A stretch of 64,000 nt of DNA from JAOSJT01 sp035362335 (GCA_035362335.1 DAOSDL010000018.1:19031-83030), one strand, 5' to 3'. Shown: positions 17,214 to 26,200, counted from the first letter of the stretch. Numbers and translations: made by a program. The notes: a model not told the origin generated them from the sequence alone.

Positions 17214-17801
17214 ATGCTTGAAGCATTCGCCAAATCGTTCATCCCCCTGTTCGTCGCCATGGACACCGTGGGCCTCGTCCCGCTGTTTCTGGGGTTGACG
17301 CAGGGTATGCCGGACAAGGAACTCCGCAAACTTATTTTCAACGCCGCCGCCACGGCCCTGGTCATATCGGTGGTCTTTCTCTTCACCGGTACGGCCCTGT
17401 TCGAATTCATGGGCATCACCGCCGACGACTTCCGTATCGGTGGAGGCGTGCTGCTGCTCATCCTTTCGATTCAGGATCTCGCTTCATCCAACAGTACGCA
17501 GGTCGAGCGCCGCAAACCCGGTTCAACCATCGGCGTGGTGCCCATCGGCATACCGTTGATGATGGGTCCGGCAGCGCTTACCACCATTCTGATTCTCGTC
17601 GACACACAGGGCATTCCCATCACACTGTCTGCACTGTTGGCCAATTTGCTTGTCGTGCTTGTGGTGCTGCTGAATTCCAAATTCATCATCCGCATCATGG
17701 GCGAGGCCGGTTCGCAGGCCTTCGCCAAAGTGGCTTCGCTGTTCATGGCGGGCATAGCCGTGATGATGATACGCTCGGGCGTGGAGAGCATCATCAAATA
17801 A
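17214..17801 (+). CDS. MarC-family integral membrane protein
   Basis: 195 residues with about six hydrophobic helices, beginning MLEAFAKSFIPLFVAMDTVG and containing the conserved PIGIPLMMGPAALTTIL segment of the MarC family. Despite the name, members have no established role in multiple antibiotic resistance, and their substrate is not known. It lies 51 bases after engB on the same strand and is followed by a hairpin before the convergent desaturase gene. Confidence 0.88.
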   Translation: MLEAFAKSFIPLFVAMDTVGLVPLFLGLTQGMPDKELRKLIFNAAATALVISVVFLFTGTALFEFMGITADDFRIGGGVLLLILSIQDLASSNSTQVERRKPGSTIGVVPIGIPLMMGPAALTTILILVDTQGIPITLSALLANLLVVLVVLLNSKFIIRIMGEAGSQAFAKVASLFMAGIAVMMIRSGVESIIK

Positions 17802-17828
17802 TCGCGTTTGCAGCCGCAGGAAAAACAC

Positions 17829-17852
17829 AACAGCCGCGATGATGCGGCTGTT
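17829..17852. terminator. Hairpin terminator between convergent genes
   Basis: A 9-bp perfect stem (AACAGCCGC at 17829-17837, GCGGCTGTT at 17844-17852) with a 6-base loop. On the minus strand it is followed by GTGTTTTT, so it most likely terminates the desaturase gene. On the plus strand the following GTTGT is weaker. Confidence 0.7.
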
Positions 17853-17888
17853 GTTGTAATGAGGTATTTCAAGTCAGCATGCGCGAAC

Positions 17889-19352
17889 TCAGGCGATCAA
17901 CTGCTCCACGATTTTCGCGGACGAGAGCACGCCGGGCAGGCCCGCGCCGGGATGCGTACCGGCGCCTGTGAAATACAGATTGTCGATGTCTTCGCTGCGG
18001 TTGTGTGGACGGAACCAGGCGCTCTGCGTGAGAATGGGCTCTACCGAAAACGCGGAACCCAGATAACTGTTGAGGCGATGCTGGAAATCGTTGGGCGTGA
18101 AATGGCGGATGGTGCCGAGATGCGCCTTCAGTTCGGGCAGGTAGTTCTTCTCGAGGAAATCCATGATGCGGTCGCGGAATCGCGGTCCCTCAGTATCCCA
18201 ATCGATGCCCGAAGCATTGTGCGGCACGGGCACCAGTGCGTAGAACGCATCGCAACCCTCGGGTGCCATCGAGGGATCGGTGGCAGTGGGACGATGCAAG
18301 TACAGAGAGAAATCGTCGGCGAGAATTTTATTGGTGAAAATATCTTCCAGCAGTTCGCGGTAGCGATGGCTGAGTATGATGTCGTGATGAGCGATGTCGG
18401 GATACTGGCGCGTGGTGCCGAAATACACCACGAACAGCGACATGGAGTAGCGCATACGGCTCACCTTGGCGTCGCTGTACTTGCGCCGGTGCTCGGGTTT
18501 GATCATGCGCAGGTAGGTGTACGCCACATCGGCGTTCGACACCACGATGTCTGCCGGAAGCACCGTTCCGTCTTTCAGACGCACGCCGGTGGCGCGGCGG
18601 TTGTTCACCAGGATCTCGTCCACCTCAGTGTTCAGGCGCAGCGTGCCGCCTTCCTCCTCGAACAGCTTCGCAAATGCGCGGATCACCGCCCCCGTGCCGC
18701 CCATGGCATAGTGGACGCCCCACTCCTTTTCGAGGTAGTGAATCATCGCGTAAATGGACGTGGTGTGGAAGGGATTGCCTCCAACGAGCAGCGGGTGGAA
18801 GGTGAACACCATCCGCAGACGTGGATCGCTGATGTACTTCGACACATAGGAGTACACACTCCGATGAGAGCCGAGGCGCAGCAAATCGGGCAGCACCTTC
18901 ACCATGCTGCCGAAAGTGAGGAAGGGTTTGTCCGCCAACTCGATGAAGCCCTTCTCGAATATGGGCTTCGTGCGCTTCATGAACTCGCGATACCCCTCGA
19001 CGTCGGCGGGGTTGAACTTGCGAATATTCTCCTCGATGAAGCCGGGCTCGTTGTTGTACTCGAAATAGCTCTTGTCGTGAAAATAGATGCGGTAAAAGGG
19101 ATGCACCGGCACAATGCGCACATAGTCCTCGCTGCGCTTGCCGAAGAGTTCGAACAGCTCATGAATGAGCCACGGTGCGGTGATGACCGTCGGGCCGGCA
19201 TCGAAACTGTAGCCATCCTGCTCGAACACATACGCCCGGCCGCCGGGCTTGTCGAGTTTTTCCAGCAGGGTGACATCATGGCCCTGTGCGCGTAGACGAA
19301 GAGCCGTGGCCATGCCACCAAATCCTGAACCAATAACGATGATCTTTTTCAT
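17889..19352 (-). CDS. CrtI-type carotenoid desaturase (phytoene desaturase family)
   Basis: FAD-dependent oxidoreductase that desaturates or otherwise modifies carotenoids. The 487 residues open with a dinucleotide-binding motif (IVIGSGFGGMATALRL) and LLEKLDKPGGRA. They end with the family signature near NLYFTGAGTHPGAGLPGVL. Length and order of motifs fit bacterial CrtI, but CrtN, CrtD or CrtO-like activities cannot be excluded. No phytoene synthase or other carotenoid gene adjoins it in the window. Confidence 0.88.
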   Translation of the reverse strand: MKKIIVIGSGFGGMATALRLRAQGHDVTLLEKLDKPGGRAYVFEQDGYSFDAGPTVITAPWLIHELFELFGKRSEDYVRIVPVHPFYRIYFHDKSYFEYNNEPGFIEENIRKFNPADVEGYREFMKRTKPIFEKGFIELADKPFLTFGSMVKVLPDLLRLGSHRSVYSYVSKYISDPRLRMVFTFHPLLVGGNPFHTTSIYAMIHYLEKEWGVHYAMGGTGAVIRAFAKLFEEEGGTLRLNTEVDEILVNNRRATGVRLKDGTVLPADIVVSNADVAYTYLRMIKPEHRRKYSDAKVSRMRYSMSLFVVYFGTTRQYPDIAHHDIILSHRYRELLEDIFTNKILADDFSLYLHRPTATDPSMAPEGCDAFYALVPVPHNASGIDWDTEGPRFRDRIMDFLEKNYLPELKAHLGTIRHFTPNDFQHRLNSYLGSAFSVEPILTQSAWFRPHNRSEDIDNLYFTGAGTHPGAGLPGVLSSAKIVEQLIA

Positions 19353-19369
19353 GGGTAACGCGAAGTGTG

Positions 19370-19399
19370 TTGTCTCGTTCGATCGAAGCTCGGTAGATT
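19370..19399 (+). promoter_or_regulatory. Possible housekeeping promoter for the phosphatase gene
   Basis: TTGTCT at 19370-19375 and TAGATT at 19394-19399 with 18 bases between lie in the 79-base divergent gap, about 32 bases before the start codon of the downstream gene. Each hexamer matches the sigma-70 consensus at four of six positions, so this is only a suggestion. Confidence 0.3.
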
Positions 19400-19431
19400 A
19401 TGAATTGCCATAGTAAAAGGTGTTCGTACTC

Positions 19432-20361
19432 ATGAAAAGTTCCGCCCGTTTGCACATTCTCATCCTCGCAGGCCTGCTCGTCGCCGCGGTGCCGATCACG
19501 GCGCAACAGCGCGACACCGCTCCGAACGACGAAGGTACTCCCGCTGTGCGCTTGCTGCTCGTTGGTGATTGGGGGACGGGTGGCGCGGGAGCGAAAAAGG
19601 TAGCAGCCGCCATGGCGGCCCGGCATGCGGCGCACCCCGCACACGCGGTGATCAGCACGGGTGACAATATTTACCCCTCCGGCGTCAGCGATGTCGACGA
19701 CACGCAGTGGCGTACGAAGTTCGAGAATATCTTCCCAGCCGCCCGATTGCCGATTCCATTCTGGGCGGTGCTGGGCAATCACGACTATCGCAAGAATCCG
19801 GATGCGCAGGTGGCCTATACCGGCAAGCGCCTTGCGGACGGCAGCATTACTCGCTGGCGCATGCCGGGGCGCGCGTGGAGCACAGTGTTCACGGCGGGCG
19901 ACGTGACCCTGCGCGTGATCGGCATCGACACGCAGCAGCTCGTCGCCAATGCGGAATCACGGCGCAAACATCTGGCGTGGATCGATTCCGTGCTGTCTGC
20001 CAGCAAGGAAGCGCACGTGATGGTAGTGGGACATCATCCCGTGTACTCGCATGGACACTATGGCGACAATGCCGCGATGAAAAAACATCTCGCCCCGTTG
20101 CTGCGCCGCCACAAGGTGCGGGTGTATTGCAACGGGCATGAACATGACTTGCAGGTGCTGCGTCGGCAGGATGGCGTGCGCTACCTGATCAGCGGCGGAG
20201 GAGGCGGCAAGCGTCCGAGTACGCCCGGCGTGAATACGGAGTTCGCCTCAGGTAGCATGGGATTCATGGAACTCAGCTTCGATGCGAAAGCAATGCACGT
20301 GTACGTACTCGACGCGTCGGGACAGGTGCTGCACGCGTTCAAGGACGCGCACGCGCAATAA
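19432..20361 (+). CDS. Exported purple acid phosphatase-like metallophosphoesterase
   Basis: 309 residues. An N-terminal signal peptide (RLHILILAGLLVAAVPITAQ) is followed by the five calcineurin-like blocks: GDWGTGG, GDNIYPSGV, GNHDY, GHHPVYSHG and NGHEHDLQ. The pattern resembles the small tartrate-resistant (ACP5-like) purple acid phosphatases, which bind an Fe-metal pair and hydrolyse phosphomonoesters outside the cytoplasm. The ATG at 19432 is preferred over an in-frame GTG four codons upstream because AAAGG lies at workable spacing and the signal peptide then begins properly. Confidence 0.88.
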   Translation: MKSSARLHILILAGLLVAAVPITAQQRDTAPNDEGTPAVRLLLVGDWGTGGAGAKKVAAAMAARHAAHPAHAVISTGDNIYPSGVSDVDDTQWRTKFENIFPAARLPIPFWAVLGNHDYRKNPDAQVAYTGKRLADGSITRWRMPGRAWSTVFTAGDVTLRVIGIDTQQLVANAESRRKHLAWIDSVLSASKEAHVMVVGHHPVYSHGHYGDNAAMKKHLAPLLRRHKVRVYCNGHEHDLQVLRRQDGVRYLISGGGGGKRPSTPGVNTEFASGSMGFMELSFDAKAMHVYVLDASGQVLHAFKDAHAQ

Positions 20362-20444
20362 TCACGCTGCGCTGCGCCTGGCGCGCCCCGACGTTCCGCA
20401 CACACACGTCAGCCAAGCACAATCGACCCCCGTCTTGAAACAGG

Positions 20445-20475
20445 CATCGCCGCGTGGCTCATCCGCGCGGCGATG
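20445..20475. terminator. Possible bidirectional terminator hairpin
   Basis: A 10-bp perfect inverted repeat (CATCGCCGCG / CGCGGCGATG) with an 11-base loop lies in the 164-base gap between two convergent genes. Neither strand has a long T run after it, so its role as a terminator is inferred from position. Confidence 0.45.
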
Positions 20476-20525
20476 TTGTCTGGATCCGTGGATCGGGGGA
20501 GAAGAGGACTCGTAGTGCGCCGCGA

Positions 20526-21818
20526 TCAGAACTCGGTTCCGATTCCCACAGCGATATTGTGACTGCTGTAATCGTACCAACTGGTGTTGGACTGATTGCG
20601 CAAGTAGCTGTACTGCAGTGTGACTTCCAGGCCGCTGAACAACAGCCATTCATCCAGAAGGTTGGAAGACAACTCCAACCAGGCGCCCATGCGCGTATCA
20701 TCGCGGAGGTCGCTGTCGGTGGCATTGTTCAGGTCGGCGGCATAGGGATAATTTTTGAGCATGTACAGCAGCCCCGCTTTTGCGCTCATGCTCCAGGGCA
20801 GCAACTGCGTCAACGTGAAGGTGGCTTCGGTGCCGTCGTAGCTGTAAGGATCGTCGAACAGTTCCTCCTCGCCGATCATGTCCACCGCACCACCGACGAA
20901 AGCGCGGCCGCGATCGGTGAGATTCCAGCGCTGCGTCACGCGGAGGGCGATGCCGGTGTAATCCGACAATCCCTGTCCGATATTCAGCGACGCGCGGAGC
21001 TGCGTTGTGGTGGGTTCATCGTAGACGATGTACTCCACGCCGGGATCCATGCCCATGCCACCGCGCTCGTTCATGCCGCGACCCGTGCCGCCGTTGCCCC
21101 AACCGGTGCCACTGCCGCTGCCACCATTGCCGCCGCCGCTGGGACCGCCTCCACCGGGTCCGCCACCGCCAGGACCGCCGCCCTCGATGCTCAGGCCGGA
21201 GGTGGTCGACGGAGCGAAACCATTGATCGGCGCGGTTGTGGTGAAGGAGTTGGAGTAATTTTTCAGACCGAATTCTCCGCTGAGCCGTATGCTCGTGCGC
21301 GTTTCGAAAAAGGTCATGGTGGCGAGCGAGAAGGTGTGTTCGAGATAGCTCAATTCACCAAAATTCGGATACTCGCGATAGCGCAGTTGATACGCCGCCT
21401 GCGTGTACAGCGCGTCGGCCAGATACTGCTTTACGCCGAGCGAGGCCAAGCCCTGCCTGTAGTCGTACACATTGTAATCCTCGCGGTCGACGCGCATGGA
21501 AGCGCTGGCGAGCAGGGAAACGTTGTTGCGTTCGCTGTACGGCAGCCCCACGCTGCCCCCCAGCGCATGCGTGAAATACGATCGATCGGGGTACTGCGAA
21601 AACGTACTGTACGCTGCGGAGTAATTCACCGCCCACGGAGACTCATCGGGGAAATAGCCGAATTGCAGCGACAGATCCTGCGAGGCGGCAGGTGTGCGGG
21701 CCGCCGTGCTGAACATGTTGTCGGAGTACCCCTGTTCGATCGATACGCTTCCCATCCATTGAGCGCGCAGAGGTTGCGCGCAGGCCGCAAGCAGCAACAG
21801 CAGTGCGAGGCGCTTCAT
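20526..21818 (-). CDS. Outer-membrane beta-barrel protein with glycine-rich loop
   Basis: 430 residues. A signal peptide (MKRLALLLLLAACAQPLRAQ) is followed by alternating aromatic/polar strand-like segments and a terminal aromatic residue (IAVGIGTEF), as expected for a barrel inserted by the Bam machinery. Residues around 210-270 form a low-complexity Gly/Pro/Ser/Asn loop with repeated GGGP units. No specific family is recognised. The ATG shares one base with the stop of the preceding small gene (TAATG), so the two are translationally coupled. It is the last gene of a sigma-54-type operon. Confidence 0.75.
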   Translation of the reverse strand: MKRLALLLLLAACAQPLRAQWMGSVSIEQGYSDNMFSTAARTPAASQDLSLQFGYFPDESPWAVNYSAAYSTFSQYPDRSYFTHALGGSVGLPYSERNNVSLLASASMRVDREDYNVYDYRQGLASLGVKQYLADALYTQAAYQLRYREYPNFGELSYLEHTFSLATMTFFETRTSIRLSGEFGLKNYSNSFTTTAPINGFAPSTTSGLSIEGGGPGGGGPGGGGPSGGGNGGSGSGTGWGNGGTGRGMNERGGMGMDPGVEYIVYDEPTTTQLRASLNIGQGLSDYTGIALRVTQRWNLTDRGRAFVGGAVDMIGEEELFDDPYSYDGTEATFTLTQLLPWSMSAKAGLLYMLKNYPYAADLNNATDSDLRDDTRMGAWLELSSNLLDEWLLFSGLEVTLQYSYLRNQSNTSWYDYSSHNIAVGIGTEF

Positions 21819-22162
21819 TATTCGCACCCTCCCCGCCGCGCGCGCGCACCCGAGGGACTGACGCACACGCCGTTGCAGCGATTGTCGTTGATGCCATCGC
21901 CATCGGCATCGATAAAGGTGTCCTGCGTCCGTTGACGCTTGCGCTCGCGTTTCTGCTTCCGCGTCTGATCCTGGCGCTGCGTATCGTCGATACCATCGCC
22001 ATCCTCGTCGACGAACGCCTCCTGCTTCGTTTCGCGTGGTTTCGTGTTCTGCTCTTTCGTCGGCTCAGTAGTGCCTCGCTGTTTCACGGGCTGCTCCTGC
22101 GCGAACAGCGCAGGGGACAGCAGCAAGGTGAGGAGAGAAAGGAGTATGATTCGCGTGCGCAT
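21818..22162 (-). CDS. Small secreted protein with two DxDGDG calcium-binding-like motifs
   Basis: 114 residues. A signal peptide (ILLSLLTLLLSPALFAQ) precedes a highly charged Lys/Arg/Gln/Thr-rich body. It contains two acidic loops, VDEDGDGIDD and IDADGDGIND, which resemble EF-hand or thrombospondin type-3 loops and probably bind Ca2+. Two cysteines lie near the C-terminus (CNGVC) plus one in the last residues. The start at 22162 is chosen for the signal peptide. Function unknown; it resembles the upstream neighbour in design and is coupled to the barrel gene. Confidence 0.7.
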   Translation of the reverse strand: MRTRIILLSLLTLLLSPALFAQEQPVKQRGTTEPTKEQNTKPRETKQEAFVDEDGDGIDDTQRQDQTRKQKRERKRQRTQDTFIDADGDGINDNRCNGVCVSPSGARARRGGCE

Positions 22163-22219
22163 GGTGGACTCCGTAAAAGTCGCGGGGGTGCGGCGCACCC
22201 CCGTCACGAAAAAAATTGC

Positions 22220-22573
22220 TTACTTCGCGCTCTGACCGCGGCGACCCTTGGCATTGGGATTTGTGCCCGTGGCCGGCGTCTGTCCGCAGGAACCGTCGCG
22301 AAGGCGCTTGCGCTGATGGTCGCCCGTGCACTCGCCGGTGCCGGTGCCCTGACCCTTGCCCTGACGCTGCTGACGACCGACGCCCGTGCCCTGATTGTCG
22401 CAGATGCCGTCGCCGTCATTGTCGACAAAATTCGGACCGGTCTTGGCCTGCTGCTGCGTCGCGTTGGCTTTGCCCTTCTGCGCCTGCGTCTTGTCCTGGG
22501 CCACAGCGTTGCTGGCCAACAGGAAGCTGAACAGAACAACCGCGAGAGTGGTGATGTGGAGAATGCTTTTCAT
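22220..22573 (-). CDS. Small secreted basic protein with one DxDGDG motif
   Basis: 117 residues. A signal peptide (LAVVLFSFLLASNAVAQ) is followed by a Gln/Lys/Gly/Thr-rich, strongly basic sequence with one acidic loop (FVDNDGDGICDN) and cysteine pairs spread over the second half. It looks like a shorter relative of the next gene. A near-consensus sigma-54 promoter lies about 40 bases upstream, and AGGA precedes the ATG. Function unknown. Confidence 0.7.
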   Translation of the reverse strand: MKSILHITTLAVVLFSFLLASNAVAQDKTQAQKGKANATQQQAKTGPNFVDNDGDGICDNQGTGVGRQQRQGKGQGTGTGECTGDHQRKRLRDGSCGQTPATGTNPNAKGRRGQSAK

Positions 22574-22612
22574 GTCGATCCTCGAATGAGTTGAATGGTC
22601 ACGTAACTCGAG

Positions 22613-22628
22613 TTCAAGTATCGTGCCA
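22613..22628 (-). promoter_or_regulatory. Sigma-54 (RpoN) promoter for the DxDGDG protein operon
   Basis: On the minus strand the sequence reads TGGCACGATACTTGAA. The RpoN consensus is TGGCACGrNNNTTGCW, so every defined position matches except the C of the -12 GC. Spacing of the -24 and -12 elements is exact. The expected transcript would begin near 22603, leaving a leader of about 30 bases before the ATG at 22573. An NtrC-type activator gene lies directly upstream. Confidence 0.72.
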
Positions 22629-22690
22629 TTCCATCAACAGCTGATATGGGCGGCTCTGGCGTGATTTGTTCAGAAGGCGCCATCGGCATT

Positions 22691-22726
22691 CGACAAAAAT
22701 GTCGAGGGCGTGGCAAGAAATGTCGA
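22691..22726 (-). promoter_or_regulatory. Candidate upstream activator sites for the NtrC-type regulator
   Basis: A short palindrome CGACA-AAAA-TGTCG (22691-22704) is followed by a second TGTCGA copy (22721-22726). The two TGTCGA units are 21 bases apart, two helical turns, each preceded by an A-rich stretch. They lie about 88-123 bases upstream of the predicted sigma-54 start site, the normal position for enhancer-binding proteins. Inferred from spacing only. Confidence 0.45.
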
Positions 22727-22748
22727 AGACGCGGGGCGCACGAGTGTG

Positions 22749-24122
22749 TTATTGCTGCTCGCGCGAGCGGGTGAGTTTGTAGCGCAGCGTACGCTCGGAG
22801 ATATTCAACAACGCGGCGGCTTTCACCTGATTGCCACCGCTTTCCTCGAGCGCCTTTTCAATCATCGCTTGCTCCAGGGCGGCCACGGCTTCGTTCAAAT
22901 CTCCAACGCCGATTTCTCCAAGCGACAGCCTCGATGGTGTGGAATGTGCATGCTGCACATTCGGTGGCAAATCGTGTGTGGTCAAGGCCTCGCCGCGGCT
23001 CAACACCACGGCGCGCTGAATGATGTTCTCCAGCTCGCGGACATTACCCGGAAAATCGTAGCGCGTCAGCGCGTCCATGGCCTCGCGTGAAATGCTGTGC
23101 ACGGCCTTGCCGTTCAATTCCGCGAAGCGACGGATGAAATCCTGTACCAGAGGCCCGATGTCGGCCTTGCGCTTGCGCAGGGGAGGGATGGTGATGGTGA
23201 CCACGTTGAGGCGGTAGTACAGATCTTCGCGGAATTGTCCGTCACGAATCATCGCTTCGAGGTCGCGGTTGGTCGCCGCCACGATGCGCACATCGAGCGA
23301 CAGCGTACGATCGCCACCCAGACGCTCGATCTGCCCGAATTGCAGTGCGCGCAGTAATTTCACCTGAATCAACAGCGGAATGTCGCCCACTTCGTCAATG
23401 AACAGCGTGCCGCCATCGGCTTGCTCGAATTTCCCGATGCGCTGGCGCTCGGCGCCGGTGAAGGCGCCTTTCTCATGGCCGAAGAGTTCGCTCTCGAACA
23501 GCGTTTCGGGCAGCGCCGCGCAATTCACCACCACGAAGGGTTTGTCGCGTCTGTCGCTGGCCTCGTGAATGGCGCGGGCGATCACCTCCTTGCCGGTGCC
23601 GCTCTCACCGCGCAGCAGCACCGAGGCCTTGCTTTCGGCCACTCGTGCCGCGGTGTTGAGCACTTCCTCCATCTCGCCACTTTGGGAAATCATGGCGTTG
23701 AACGATGCACGCCCTTCGAGTTGCTCGCGAAGAATGCGGTTCTCCGAAATCAACAGCGAACGCTCGCGCGCGCGCTCGATGGTCAGCAGCAATTCCTCGA
23801 GATCCACGGGCTTCTGTATGTAGTCGAAGGCCCCGGCTTTCATGATGTCCACCGCGCGCTCCACACTGCCGAAGGCCGTGATCACCACCACGGGGATGTC
23901 TGGCGAAAGCTCGCGGAGGCGCCGCAAGACTTCCGCGCCATCGATATCGGGCATGCGAAAATCCGTCAGTACCAAATCCACATGCTGCGCTTTGGCGGCG
24001 TCGACTCCCGCCACACCCGAAGCGGCGGTGAGTACGGTGTAGGAATGTTTGCGCAGAAATCCGGCTATCGCCTCGCGCTGCGCGCTTTCGTCGTCGATAA
24101 TCAGTATGGTGAATGCGTTCAT
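22749..24122 (-). CDS. Sigma-54-dependent response regulator (NtrC family)
   Basis: 457 residues from the ATG at 24122 (MNAFTILIIDDE); an upstream in-frame start would add a non-homologous leader. A receiver domain has phospho-acceptor Asp54 in LVLTDFRMPD. An AAA+ domain has Walker A GESGTGKE and the sigma-54-contacting GAFTGA loop. A C-terminal Fis-type helix-turn-helix (GGNQVKAAALLNISERTLR) completes it. It is encoded 53 bases after its histidine kinase on the same strand. A sigma-54-like promoter lies just beyond its 3' end, making the DxDGDG operon its most likely target. Confidence 0.95.
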   Translation of the reverse strand: MNAFTILIIDDESAQREAIAGFLRKHSYTVLTAASGVAGVDAAKAQHVDLVLTDFRMPDIDGAEVLRRLRELSPDIPVVVITAFGSVERAVDIMKAGAFDYIQKPVDLEELLLTIERARERSLLISENRILREQLEGRASFNAMISQSGEMEEVLNTAARVAESKASVLLRGESGTGKEVIARAIHEASDRRDKPFVVVNCAALPETLFESELFGHEKGAFTGAERQRIGKFEQADGGTLFIDEVGDIPLLIQVKLLRALQFGQIERLGGDRTLSLDVRIVAATNRDLEAMIRDGQFREDLYYRLNVVTITIPPLRKRKADIGPLVQDFIRRFAELNGKAVHSISREAMDALTRYDFPGNVRELENIIQRAVVLSRGEALTTHDLPPNVQHAHSTPSRLSLGEIGVGDLNEAVAALEQAMIEKALEESGGNQVKAAALLNISERTLRYKLTRSREQQ

Positions 24123-24175
24123 GTCCGTTGGATGCTGTGACGGAAAGCGCGGTTCATAATGCAAGAATGATGCCA

Positions 24176-26200
24176 CTACGTTGAGCTGTCGGGCAGCAGC
24201 ATGCGGAAGGTCGCGCCGGCGCCGGGACTGCTGGTGACGGTGATTTCGCCATCATGCTCGCTCACGATTTGATGCACCAGACTCAGGCCCAGGCCGGTGC
24301 CGTTGGCTTTGGTTGTGAAGTACAGGTTGAAAATGCGGGAGCGCTGTTCCTCGGGAATGCCGGGACCGGTATCCGCAACAGTGAGCGCGATACGTCCGTG
24401 CATGCGGCAGAGCACGCATTTTATTTCGCCGCCTGCTCCCAATGCCTCCAGAGCATTGCTCAACACATTGAGCAAGGCCTGCTGCATGCGGTTGCGATCG
24501 AGCTGCGCATGCACGTTTGCTTCGGCGATCACACTGATCGCCGTGCCCTGGGCGCGGGCCCTGCTGTCCATCACGCGGATGCTATCGCGCAGCAATTCCG
24601 CCACATCCACGCGTTCGGTGTGGAGGCGCGGTGGACGGGCGAATTCCAGAAATTGCGTCACAATACCGTTGACGCGCTGTACCTCGCTGCGGATGGTTTG
24701 CGCGAGCGCCGAGAATTCCTCCGCATCCGCCGTCGGTGTGAACTCGTGCTGGAAGCGCTGGGCTATGATGCCGATGGCGTTGAGCGGATTGCGAATTTCA
24801 TGGGCGATGCCGCCGGCCAATTCTCCCATCGCCGTGAGTTTGTCCTTGCGCTGAAGCTGCTCCAGCGCCTGCCGGTATTCCGTCAGATCGCGCGCGATGG
24901 CAATGAGCAAATCAACAGCGCCCTCGGGGGTGCGCACCACCGACGTGCTCACGGCGAGAATGCGTGAATTCTCCGATGCTCCGTATTGGAGTTCACGATA
25001 TTCGATGGCTCCGTGCCGGCGGGTGTGTTCGAGCAGCAACGCATCGTCGGGGAACACCGTGGCATAGTCGTCGCCCTCGCGCAAAGCGTCGCCGAGCGCG
25101 AGCATATTCCGGGCCGCGCTGTTGCATGCGGTGATGCGCCCATTCTCGTCAATGGCGACAACGGCGTCCGCAATATTTTCCAGAATGGAATCGGTGGAAC
25201 TGCGCATGCGCCGATGACGTCGCTCCAGCGCGGAGAACTGCCGACGCGTGATGAGGAAACCGAACAGCAATACCACCGCCACCAGAAGACCGCCGGCGAG
25301 AATGATGACGCGTCGCATCGACCTCTGTTGCACCTCGCGAATGCGCTCCAGCGATAGCCCGATGCGCGAGAGCAGCACCGTGCCGTTTTCCTGATGCATG
25401 GCTTTCACCACCTCAAACACCTTGCGTCCGTCGTAGTCCACAATGCGCGTGTGCGCCCTGTCGCTGCGCAGAGCGCGCAGCAGCAGTGTGTCGTCGGCGA
25501 TGGCGCTCATGCTGCGTACACCGCCACTGGCCGTGAGAATGCCATCTTCGTCCTGCAGCACCACGAAAGCGATGTCGGGATTTTTCCCGATATCGCGCAA
25601 AAGCCGGCCGATGCCCAGACGCATGCGCAATGCGCGGAGCGCGGCTGACTCGATGCCCACCGCCACCATGCCGCCCCGCAGGCGTCTATGCGCGAGCAGG
25701 AACAGCGTGTCGCCCGAGCCGGGCAGTATCAATGCGGGATCGATACGCCACGTGTACGTGTTGCCGCGAAGGGCTTCGATCAGCTCATCGAATGCGGGAG
25801 CGGCCGCCGCGTCGCGTTCCATTCGCGGCGAAGCCGCCGTAATGCGTCCGGCGGCGTCGAACACCAACACGGCGCCCAGATTGCTGCGTCGCCGTTCTTC
25901 ATCGACGCTTGCATCGCTCAGCTGCGTGTGGCTGCCGAGATGGTCCACCAGCCGAGCGGCGACAATGAGGCGGTCGATCAGCGCTTCTTCCAACTCGGTG
26001 TTTGCGAGCAAGGTGATCTCGCCGCCACGGTTCATCGTCTCGATCAGCGTGGCCGCTTCGTCGTTCACATAGCGCAACAAGTCCTCGCGGTTTTGCGATA
26101 CTTCGATCCAGACAAACAGGACCAACAGGGCCGCAATGAGCACCGCGCCTGCGAGCAGCAGCCGTGAAGGGAGCGGGAGTTGTCGAAGCAGCCGAATCAT
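24176..26200 (-). CDS. Membrane sensor histidine kinase (NtrB-like partner)
   Basis: 674 residues. A transmembrane helix at the N-terminus (SRLLLAGAVLIAALLVLFVW) and a second near residue 290 bound a periplasmic sensor region of about 250 residues. A PAS domain (ENIADAVVAIDENGRITACN), an H-box (GELAGGIAHEIRNPLNAIG) and a HATPase domain with N, G1 (DTGPGIPEE) and G2 (GTGLGLSLV) boxes follow. The ATG at 26200 is chosen because AAAGGA sits 7 bases upstream; an ATG at 26227 is possible. The signal is unknown. Confidence 0.93.
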   Translation of the reverse strand: MIRLLRQLPLPSRLLLAGAVLIAALLVLFVWIEVSQNREDLLRYVNDEAATLIETMNRGGEITLLANTELEEALIDRLIVAARLVDHLGSHTQLSDASVDEERRRSNLGAVLVFDAAGRITAASPRMERDAAAAPAFDELIEALRGNTYTWRIDPALILPGSGDTLFLLAHRRLRGGMVAVGIESAALRALRMRLGIGRLLRDIGKNPDIAFVVLQDEDGILTASGGVRSMSAIADDTLLLRALRSDRAHTRIVDYDGRKVFEVVKAMHQENGTVLLSRIGLSLERIREVQQRSMRRVIILAGGLLVAVVLLFGFLITRRQFSALERRHRRMRSSTDSILENIADAVVAIDENGRITACNSAARNMLALGDALREGDDYATVFPDDALLLEHTRRHGAIEYRELQYGASENSRILAVSTSVVRTPEGAVDLLIAIARDLTEYRQALEQLQRKDKLTAMGELAGGIAHEIRNPLNAIGIIAQRFQHEFTPTADAEEFSALAQTIRSEVQRVNGIVTQFLEFARPPRLHTERVDVAELLRDSIRVMDSRARAQGTAISVIAEANVHAQLDRNRMQQALLNVLSNALEALGAGGEIKCVLCRMHGRIALTVADTGPGIPEEQRSRIFNLYFTTKANGTGLGLSLVHQIVSEHDGEITVTSSPGAGATFRMLLPDSST

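Noticed and set aside
17808..19295. 495-codon plus-strand open frame opposite the carotenoid desaturase
   Set aside because: The minus-strand desaturase has FAD motifs and correct length; the antisense frame has biased shadow composition.
21100..21200. Repetitive GC-rich tract resembling a short repeat array
   Set aside because: It encodes the Gly/Pro-rich loop of a barrel protein. There are no spacers of constant length, so it is not CRISPR.
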